A stretch of DNA of 6,259 nt from contig JAUVIT010000119.1 of NCBI GenBank assembly GCA_030592605.1, positions 1 to 6,259 on the forward strand. Direction: 5' to 3'. Both the position numbers and the translations under genes were made by a program. How positions within the stretch are numbered: position 1 is the stretch's first letter; each line of letters starts with the position of its first letter. The notes beneath the pieces are model-generated. The model saw only the letters and a program-made list of their open reading frames with translations, ran no database searches and was not told the DNA's origin. Below are positions 1 to 5,119 of this stretch, in pieces. This DNA comes from Bacteroidota bacterium. GTDB taxonomy: Bacteria > Bacteroidota > Bacteroidia > Bacteroidales > GCA-2748055.

Positions 1-224
1 CGGGTGAATTCGGAGTAGCGGATCGACTCAAGGAACCCTGCCAGCTCCCTGTTGGTCCGGTCCACATACCTGATCAACGACCACACCTGGTAGATGATCA
101 ATCCGGCTACCAAAATGGGCGTAAAAGTGAATGTACTGTTCAGCGTGATGAACAGTGCAAGGCAGGTGGCGGTAAGCAACAGTACCCTCAGTACGATATT
201 AAAGCGAAACTGTTTAAAGGCCAT
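1..224 (-). CDS. Sensor histidine kinase, N-terminal fragment (partner of the adjacent sigma-54 response regulator)
   Basis: Reading leftward from an ATG at 224-222 gives 74 residues and runs off the window edge, so only the N-terminus is visible and the catalytic domains are not. It begins MAFKQFRFNIVLRVLL. It has two hydrophobic segments, about residues 10-29 and 34-52, joined by a very short linker (about NSTFTF). A basic/acidic stretch follows, RYVDRTNREL at about 52-61, leading into a helix with FLESIRYSEF. I recognise this start from Bacteroidota membrane histidine kinases encoded next to NtrC-type regulators. The start overlaps the end of the regulator gene by 11 nt (ATG at 224-222, regulator stop at 216-214), so the two are almost certainly co-transcribed and translationally coupled. 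With nearly no periplasmic loop, the signal is likely sensed in or at the membrane (inference). The kinase identity rests on family resemblance and context, because no H-box or ATPase domain is in view. Confidence 0.8.
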   Translation of the reverse strand, partial: MAFKQFRFNIVLRVLLLTATCLALFITLNSTFTFTPILVAGLIIYQVWSLIRYVDRTNRELAGFLESIRYSEFT

Positions 225-1590
225 GCTTTTCCATTCTTCTGTAGAGAGAGGTTCGTGTAAGCCCCAGTTGTGTGGCCGCCTGGGTCACATTTCCCTGGTT
301 CGTTTTCAGAACTTTCTCAATGATTGTTTTTTCAATGTCCTCCAGGTTGTAGGATTCCAGTTCCAGTCCGCCACTGCTTTTCACACCGGAGGAAAGAATG
401 AAATCGTCTGGTCCAAGGCTAGATCCATCGCACATGATCACACCACGTTCGATGGAGTGCTGAAGTTCCCTTACATTGCCGGGCCAGCTATACTGGTTTA
501 GTCTTTTAATAGCTGAGGATTGGATGTTCCTGATAGGCTTTCGGTATTTCCTGCTATAGATTTTCAGAAAATGGTCGGCCAGAAGCGGGACATCGCCGGT
601 GCGGTCTCTGAGCGCGGGAAGATGCACCTCAACGGTGTTGATCCGGTAGAGCAGGTCCTGGCGGAAAACACCATCAGCCACATCCTGGTGAATGCTGGTA
701 TTGGTGGCACAGATCATTCTTACATCGATGGGAACGGGTTTGGTGGATCCCACCCGCATGATTTCGCGTCTTTCAAGTACGGTAAGCAATTTTGATTGCA
801 GCGGATAGGTAAGGTTGCCAATTTCATCCAAAAACAGGGTGCCCGAAGATGCAATTTCGAAACGTCCCTGCTTCATCTTATGGGCATCTGTAAATGCACC
901 CTTCTCATGACCGAAAAGTTCACTTTCAAACAGGGTTTCCGGAATGGAGCCCAGATCCACACTGATAAAGACTTCATCCTTGCGGAGTGAGTTCCGGTAA
1001 AGTGCCCTGGCCACAAGTTCCTTGCCTGTTCCATTTTCACCCAGAATAAGCACATTAGCATCAGTAGCAGCCACCTTTTTAATGGTATTGAATACTTCGT
1101 ACATCTCAGACGATTGTCCCACGAAATCGGTATAGGGCTGGTCCAGAACGGCACTTATCTCCTGCTGCTTGAGCTTTAGGTTATGGGCCTGTATCCGGGT
1201 GCGCCGCAGGCTGATGGCCGAGTTAATAGTAGCCAGGATCTTCTCGTTTTGCCAGGGCTTCAGAATGAAGTCTGTAGCTCCCATTTTGATCGCTTTCACT
1301 GCTTTTTCGGCATCACCATAGGCAGTAATAAAAACCACCACTGCCTGGCTGTCAATCTCCAGGATCTGTGAAAGGGCATCAAATCCCTCCTGACCACTGA
1401 TGGCATCCTTGGTGAAATTCATGTCCAGCAAGATCACATCCCAATCCTGTTTTTTCATTATTTCCGGGATTCGTTCCGGGCCTGAGAGTGTCTCAATAAG
1501 CTCTACATGAGGACGCAATAACAACTTTAGTGCAAACAGGATGTCTTCATTGTCATCCACTGCAAGGATTCTACCAATTTTCTGTTCCAT
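214..1590 (-). CDS. Sigma-54-dependent response regulator (NtrC family: receiver, AAA+, Fis-type HTH)
   Basis: This 458-residue protein is complete and of normal family length. Residues 5-125 are a receiver domain with acidic residues D12/D13, phosphoacceptor D56 (in VILLDMN), T89 and K111. A linker helix joins it to an AAA+ sigma-54 interaction domain at about 155-385. That domain has Walker A GENGTGKE at 184-191, the ELFGHEKGAFTDA loop at 224-236, Walker B TLFLDEIG at 251-258, sensor I ATN at 295-297, FRQDLLYRIN at 309-318 with the arginine-finger region, and WPGNVREL at 369-376. The C-terminus (431-458) is a Fis-type helix-turn-helix ending RTSLYRRMEKHGL. The family uses ATP hydrolysis to open sigma-54 RNA polymerase from upstream sites. 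The sigma-54-contacting loop reads GAFTDA rather than GAFTGA. It is the first gene of a pair with the histidine kinase and is divergent from the efflux operon, its likely target. The ATG at 1590-1588 has only a weak purine stretch (AGAAG) just upstream. Function is sure, the target is inferred, and I give no symbol. Confidence 0.97.
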   Translation of the reverse strand: MEQKIGRILAVDDNEDILFALKLLLRPHVELIETLSGPERIPEIMKKQDWDVILLDMNFTKDAISGQEGFDALSQILEIDSQAVVVFITAYGDAEKAVKAIKMGATDFILKPWQNEKILATINSAISLRRTRIQAHNLKLKQQEISAVLDQPYTDFVGQSSEMYEVFNTIKKVAATDANVLILGENGTGKELVARALYRNSLRKDEVFISVDLGSIPETLFESELFGHEKGAFTDAHKMKQGRFEIASSGTLFLDEIGNLTYPLQSKLLTVLERREIMRVGSTKPVPIDVRMICATNTSIHQDVADGVFRQDLLYRINTVEVHLPALRDRTGDVPLLADHFLKIYSRKYRKPIRNIQSSAIKRLNQYSWPGNVRELQHSIERGVIMCDGSSLGPDDFILSSGVKSSGGLELESYNLEDIEKTIIEKVLKTNQGNVTQAATQLGLTRTSLYRRMEKHGL

Positions 1591-1704
1591 CTTCTAGTTT
1601 TAAAACATTTGACGTTGAAATCATTCAAAAAAGATGCCTTATTGCATAAACATTTCAAAGTCAAGTAAATATATAAATAAAGATAGTAAAATATCTAAAT
1701 GATA

Positions 1705-1742
1705 TGTACGAAAACGAACACCAGGATCCCAAAAACGAACAC
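1705..1742. promoter_or_regulatory. Putative upstream activator (enhancer) sites for the sigma-54 regulator
   Basis: The 11-mer AAAACGAACAC occurs twice, at 1711-1721 and 1732-1742. The period is 21 bp, two helical turns, which would place two bound dimers on the same DNA face. The first copy is part of a near-palindrome TGTACGAAAACGAACA (1705-1720), in which TGTACG pairs with CGAACA with one mismatch. The second copy lacks a good left half. The sites lie about 65-100 bp upstream of the -24 element and about 95-120 bp upstream of the likely transcription start, a usual distance for NtrC-type enhancer sites. An AT-rich stretch with a T8 run (1743-1750) lies between, which could favour looping. 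They are also about 115-150 bp from the regulator's own start codon, so feedback is possible. Repeat, spacing and location are seen; binding by the adjacent regulator is inferred. Confidence 0.55.
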
Positions 1743-1806
1743 TTTTTTTTCCCTGCTCATGTTCATGCTATCGCTAAGTTGCAGAATAACAGATTTTTAT
1801 ATTTTT

Positions 1807-1822
1807 TGGCACAAAAAGTGCA
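1807..1822 (+). promoter_or_regulatory. Sigma-54 (-24/-12) promoter of the efflux operon
   Basis: TGGCAC (1807-1812), five bases, then GTGCA (1818-1822) matches the RpoN consensus TGGCAC-N5-TTGCA with one mismatch. The invariant GG (1808-1809) and GC (1820-1821) have the obligatory 10-bp gap. The preceding T run is also typical. Transcription would start near 1833, about 19 nt before the ATG at 1852. A gene for a sigma-54 activator lies divergently just upstream, and paired repeats suited to enhancer binding lie at 1705-1742, which strengthens the call. The site falls inside the longest open frame beginning at 1699, and this argues against that longer start. Confidence 0.8.
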
Positions 1823-1851
1823 CTCTTGGACGAGTAATAAAAACTTCTATT

Positions 1852-3129
1852 ATGACTGAAATGGATGCAATGGACCGCAAAATTGAGAATAAGGGATTTT
1901 TATCTCGTAAAATGATCTGGTATCTCCTCTTTGGGGCATTGATGCTTGCTGTACTGGCTGTAATTATATTTGGAGACAAGAGTTCAAAATACAATGTGGA
2001 TGTTTCGCGCATCACCATTGAAGAGGTGAAGGAGGATGTTTTCCAGGACTATATTACGGTGCAGGGAACCGTGGAACCTATCACTACCATCTATCTGGAT
2101 GCAGTGGAAGGGGGAAGCGTCCAGGAAATCCTGATCGAAGAGGGCAATATGGTGAAGAAAGGGGATGTGATTATCCGTCTGATGAATGATAATCTGCTGC
2201 TGGAAATTACCAATAGTGAGGCTCAGGTGGTCAGGGCCATCAATGAACTCAGGACGGCACGTCTTCAGATGGATCAGACCCGTCTCAATTATAAACAGCA
2301 GATTATCGAACTGAGAATCACCGTACTCCAGACAAAGAGGCTCTATGAAAACAACAAGGTTCTCAGGGAGCAGGGACATATATCCAGGGAGGAATATGAC
2401 CAGTCCCGGGAGTCCTTTGAATCCACAAATGAGCTGTACGACCTGGTGCTGGAGAACTTTAAGAACGATTCCTTATACAGATCTATTCAGATCAACTCAC
2501 TGGAGACTTCTGTGAGGAGTATGGAGGCAAGTATGGTGATTATTCAGCGACGCATGGAGAACCTCAATATCAAGGCCACTACCGATGGAGAACTGGCGTC
2601 CCTGAATCCCGAGATCGGAGAGGTGGTGACCTATGGCACCAGGGTGGGGACTATCAATATCCTGGATTCCTATAAACTGAGGGTCGATATCGATGAGCAT
2701 TATATTGCTCGTATTCAAAGGGACCTTATCGGTGAGTGTGATTTTGCCAGTACGCCCTATACGGGAGTTATTACTAAAATATATCCTGAAGTGCAGAATG
2801 GCCGTTTTGCTGTGGATATGGTATTCACCGAAGAGGTGCCCGCACAGATCAGGATAGGACAGACCTCCCGGATCAGGCTGCAGCTGGGTGAATCAAAAGA
2901 GGGTGTGTTGTTAACCAAAGGCGGGTTCTACCAGACCACCGGTGGACAATGGGTCTTTGTGCTGGATCAATCGGAAGAGTTTGCAGTGAAGCGTGATATC
3001 AGCATCGGGCGCCAGAATCCCAGGTACTACGAGGTGCTCGGAGGATTGGAGCCGGGTGAGAAGGTCATAGTCTCCTCTTACCAGAACTATGCCGATCATG
3101 ATAAGCTGATCCTGAAACACAAGCGCTAA
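1852..3129 (+). CDS. Periplasmic adaptor (membrane fusion) subunit of a tripartite efflux system, MacA/HlyD-like
   Basis: From ATG 1852 the protein has 425 residues. A short charged cytoplasmic tail is followed by one membrane anchor (about 21-40, IWYLLFGALMLAVLAVIIF), with no lipobox. A barrel/lipoyl half follows, containing GSVQEILIEEGNMVKKGD (88-105). A long charged helical hairpin spans about 120-235. The second lipoyl half comes next (IKATTDGELASL through GEVVTYGTRVG, about 240-266), then a beta-barrel domain and a membrane-proximal domain ending EVLGGLEPGEKVIVSSYQNY (394-413). The family bridges an inner-membrane pump and TolC. The N-terminal anchor and C-terminal signature favour an ABC-type (MacA) partner over RND. 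The frame is open back to 1699, but the sigma-54 promoter at 1807-1822 puts the transcript start near 1833, so I chose 1852; in-frame ATGs at 1861 and 1870 are alternatives. There is no clear Shine-Dalgarno sequence. The next gene begins 10 nt downstream. Confidence 0.93.
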   Translation: MTEMDAMDRKIENKGFLSRKMIWYLLFGALMLAVLAVIIFGDKSSKYNVDVSRITIEEVKEDVFQDYITVQGTVEPITTIYLDAVEGGSVQEILIEEGNMVKKGDVIIRLMNDNLLLEITNSEAQVVRAINELRTARLQMDQTRLNYKQQIIELRITVLQTKRLYENNKVLREQGHISREEYDQSRESFESTNELYDLVLENFKNDSLYRSIQINSLETSVRSMEASMVIIQRRMENLNIKATTDGELASLNPEIGEVVTYGTRVGTINILDSYKLRVDIDEHYIARIQRDLIGECDFASTPYTGVITKIYPEVQNGRFAVDMVFTEEVPAQIRIGQTSRIRLQLGESKEGVLLTKGGFYQTTGGQWVFVLDQSEEFAVKRDISIGRQNPRYYEVLGGLEPGEKVIVSSYQNYADHDKLILKHKR

Positions 3130-3139
3130 ATCTGAAGAG

Positions 3140-4498
3140 ATGAAAAAGATATTCCAAATAGCAATTGTCCTGATAGTCAGTTCGTCCATGGCCTGGGGAC
3201 AGGAGGCATTGCCATGGAGCCTCGAACGATGTATAGACCAGGCCATTCAATACAACCTGCAGATGAAACGTCAGGAGCTGCTTACGCAATCCACTGAACA
3301 GGACCACCGTCAGAGTAAGCTCGACCTCTTACCCAACCTGAATGGAAGCATTGACCACCAGCTGGGATCGGGCCGTGTACTGGACCGCGGAACCTACCAG
3401 TGGGTAAACACCAATGTAAGTCAGGGAGATCTGGGTCTGCAGAGCGAACTAAACCTGTTTAACGGCCTACAGGGATTGAACAGCATGAAAATGTACAAGG
3501 CCAACTACCAGATGAGCATGGAAGACCTGGAAGCCATGGAAGACAACATAACCATACAGGTTATGACAGGTTACCTGGATCTGCTCAGGAACCGGGAGCT
3601 GGTGGATGTGGCAGAAAAAAAGGTGGAGGTTACCGCTCAGCAGGTAGAACGCATGGAGCGCCTGGTGGAAGTGGGAAATGAGCCCAAGGGAAGACTACTG
3701 GAGGTGAAAGCACAGCACTCGGCCGCAAAACTCACTTATACGCAGGCTGTGAATGCCAGGGACATATCCAAACTGACCCTGATGCATGTGATGAATATTA
3801 CCGATGACTTAGGATTTGATATCGAGACACCCCTACTTCCTGATCCCTCTACAGTGGAAATCCCGGAGCTGGATTCGGTGTTCCAGTATGCCCTGGCCAA
3901 TCTGCCCCAAATCAAGAGCAAGGAGTATGGCGTTGAGGCCATGGAGAGGTATGTGGCCTTGCAAAAGGGACAGCGTTCCCCCAGGCTCTTCACACGTGGC
4001 TTGATTTATTCTAACTACAGCGATGGATTGATCAATCCCCTGGATCCCGATCCCTCTAATCCAAGCATGGTCTACCCGATCACTGACCAGATTAGTGATA
4101 ACCGCTACAAGCAGGTTTCCTTTGGGCTGGTCGTCCCAATTTTTAACCGTTGGAAGGTACAGACCAGTATAAACAAGGCTAAGTTGGACTTATACGATGC
4201 GGAGTATCAGTTCGACGATGCCGTGTTGGTTCTGCAGCAGACACTTCAGCAATACCATACCGAGGCCCTGGCAGCCATGGATAACTATCAGTCGGCTATG
4301 GAGGCCGTGGCCAACAGTGATGAGGCTTACAGGTTTGCTGAGGAACGCTTCCGTGTGGGCACCGGCACTTCGCTGGAGCTGCAGGAGGCACGCAACCAGC
4401 TTTACGAGTCCACTTCCGACATGATCTCCTCCAAGTTTGTGTTGATTTTCTACGCCAGGATCCTCGATTTCTATATGGGTAGGGATATTTTGTTCTAG
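3140..4498 (+). CDS. TolC-family outer membrane efflux channel
   Basis: The 452-residue protein is of normal length for the family. A signal peptide covers residues 1-20, with probable cleavage AWG|QE. The mature part has the two-fold OEP repeat, about 27-215 and 245-450. Each half starts with a helix rich in polar residues (SLERCIDQAIQYNLQ at 27-41; DSVFQYALANLPQIKSKE in the second half), then a beta-hairpin region, then long amphipathic helices. The first hairpin area includes GSGRVLDRGTYQWVN and LNLFNGLQ, and the second QVSFGLVVPIFNRW; both are typical of Bacteroidota TolC homologues. The second half ends in EERFRVGTGTSLELQEARNQL, the conserved helix start. It forms a trimeric outer membrane duct docking on the adaptor encoded 10 nt upstream; GAAGAG just before the ATG may be the ribosome binding site. 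The substrate cannot be read from the sequence. Confidence 0.96.
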   Translation: MKKIFQIAIVLIVSSSMAWGQEALPWSLERCIDQAIQYNLQMKRQELLTQSTEQDHRQSKLDLLPNLNGSIDHQLGSGRVLDRGTYQWVNTNVSQGDLGLQSELNLFNGLQGLNSMKMYKANYQMSMEDLEAMEDNITIQVMTGYLDLLRNRELVDVAEKKVEVTAQQVERMERLVEVGNEPKGRLLEVKAQHSAAKLTYTQAVNARDISKLTLMHVMNITDDLGFDIETPLLPDPSTVEIPELDSVFQYALANLPQIKSKEYGVEAMERYVALQKGQRSPRLFTRGLIYSNYSDGLINPLDPDPSNPSMVYPITDQISDNRYKQVSFGLVVPIFNRWKVQTSINKAKLDLYDAEYQFDDAVLVLQQTLQQYHTEALAAMDNYQSAMEAVANSDEAYRFAEERFRVGTGTSLELQEARNQLYESTSDMISSKFVLIFYARILDFYMGRDILF

Positions 4499-4525
4499 GA
4501 GTTTATGTAAGAAGTCTTATTTTTG
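4489..4525 (+). promoter_or_regulatory. Possible Bacteroidota-type -33/-7 promoter before the small outer membrane protein gene
   Basis: TATTTTTG at 4518-4525 fits the Bacteroidota vegetative -7 box TAnnTTTG. A TTTG at 4489-4492, inside the end of the TolC gene, could be the -33 box, but 25 bases lie between the two, more than usual. Transcription would begin around 4530-4533, inside the inverted repeat at 4523-4549, giving a leader under 20 nt. The -7 box alone is a short AT-rich motif that arises often by chance. Confidence 0.25.
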
Positions 4526-4549
4526 GGACAGCTACTAATTCTGTCCCAA
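4523..4549. repeat. Perfect 9-bp inverted repeat touching the start codon of the downstream gene
   Basis: TTGGGACAG (4523-4531) and CTGTCCCAA (4541-4549) are exact reverse complements around a 9-nt loop, CTACTAATT. The last base of the right arm is the A of the ATG at 4549. In a read-through transcript from the TolC gene, the hairpin would occlude the initiation region. If transcription instead begins near 4532, only the right arm is in RNA, and the repeat would act as a DNA operator. No T-run follows, so a terminator is unlikely. Structure is seen; role is inferred. Confidence 0.6.
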
Positions 4550-5118
4550 TGAAAAGGCTTCTTTTTTTGATCTTATTTTCCACCTCGCTTACCCTGTATG
4601 CCCAGGTGGTAAACTTCCCCAAAACACTTCCTCACAGGGCATGGAGTGTGGGTCTGAGTCCTGCCTACCACATTGACAGAGATGTGGTCATGTTTGATGC
4701 AGGCGGAGCTTCTGTTGCATTGAACGGAGGGTATGGAATTCTCTATTCACTGGATGTGAATGCCCGTTATATGTATTTTTTCAACGGTGCCGACTATATT
4801 GGGATTGATGCGCAGTACCTGATTTATGAAACCCGCAATAGCTATGTTTCCGCCATTGCCGGACTGCATTATTGGGACGTGTTCGGCTGCGATCTATCAG
4901 GATTTTATACTTATTCGCCCCGTTACGAATTTAGCTTCTCCATAGGTCTGGATATGGATCTGAGTTTTGCCGAGGATGTAAATTCCAGGTTATGGATTCC
5001 TTTAAATGCTGGGTATAACCTGAACGAGATGATGTTCCTTTATGCCGAATACAATCTCCCTGTTTCGGACCTTAGCTGGGGAATAGTGGCACTTGGGATC
5101 AACGTAATACTACGTTGA
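4549..5118 (+). CDS. Small exported protein, probable outer membrane beta-barrel, function unknown
   Basis: The protein has 189 residues. A signal peptide spans about 1-18 (MKRLLFLILF...LYA|QV). The mature chain is built of about ten short alternating hydrophobic/polar stretches rich in Tyr, Phe, Gly and Asn, separated by turns. Examples are WSVGLSPAY (32-40), YSLDVNARYMYF (66-77), YIGIDAQYLIYE (83-94), YEFSFSIGLDMDLSF (126-140) and the last strand WGIVALGINVILR (177-189). This pattern suits a small beta-barrel in the outer membrane. I recognise no named family and find no catalytic motif; there is one cysteine (114). It follows the TolC gene by 50 nt in the same orientation and could be co-transcribed with the efflux genes or have its own promoter (weak -7-like box at 4518-4525). 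The ATG at 4549 is preferred because the signal peptide starts exactly there. A soluble periplasmic beta-rich protein is the alternative. Confidence 0.78.
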   Translation: MKRLLFLILFSTSLTLYAQVVNFPKTLPHRAWSVGLSPAYHIDRDVVMFDAGGASVALNGGYGILYSLDVNARYMYFFNGADYIGIDAQYLIYETRNSYVSAIAGLHYWDVFGCDLSGFYTYSPRYEFSFSIGLDMDLSFAEDVNSRLWIPLNAGYNLNEMMFLYAEYNLPVSDLSWGIVALGINVILR

Positions 5119-5119
5119 T
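5098..5119. terminator. Hairpin at the convergent gene ends, possible bidirectional terminator
   Basis: ATCAACGTA (5098-5106) and TACGTTGAT (5111-5119) form a perfect 9-bp stem with the loop ATAC. The stem encodes the last codons and the stop (5116-5118) of the small outer membrane protein gene and abuts the stop of the amidohydrolase (5122-5120). The downstream T-tract is only TTT on the plus side and absent on the minus side, and the stem is only moderately GC-rich, so efficient intrinsic termination is uncertain. It is nevertheless the only candidate between the two genes, which are separated by one base. Confidence 0.5.

Noticed and set aside
94..1371. Plus-strand open frames opposite the regulator and kinase (e.g. 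94-501, 520-795, 796-990)
   Set aside because: They are antisense to a regulator whose every domain motif is intact, and they lack recognisable domains or start signals.
1615..1658. Small inverted repeats TTGAA-ATCA-TTCAA (1615-1628) and TTGAAAT/ATTTCAA (1615-1621, 1652-1658)
   Set aside because: The arms are short and AT-rich in an AT-rich spacer, with no further support. Autoregulation is possible but not shown.
1591..1670. Vegetative promoter for the regulator-kinase pair on the minus strand (TTGACT near 1664-1659; TTTG boxes near 1659 and 1629)
   Set aside because: No -10 or TAnnTTTG box is found at acceptable spacing. The region is AT-rich and such partial matches are expected by chance, though a promoter must exist somewhere here.
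1681..1696. Inverted repeat AGATA-N6-TATCT
   Set aside because: Five-base AT-only-rich arms in AT-rich DNA are likely chance.
1743..1750. T8 run as a terminator or phase-variation tract
   Set aside because: There is no stem before it on the plus strand. It lies upstream of the chosen start codon and promoter, so length changes would not shift a reading frame.
1699..1851. Possible N-terminal extension or small leader peptide ahead of the adaptor
   Set aside because: It overlaps the predicted enhancer repeats and the sigma-54 promoter, has no ribosome binding site, and its composition does not resemble a real domain or signal peptide.
2911..3307. Minus-strand open frames across the adaptor-TolC junction
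   Set aside because: They overlap two clear genes in antisense and show no family features.
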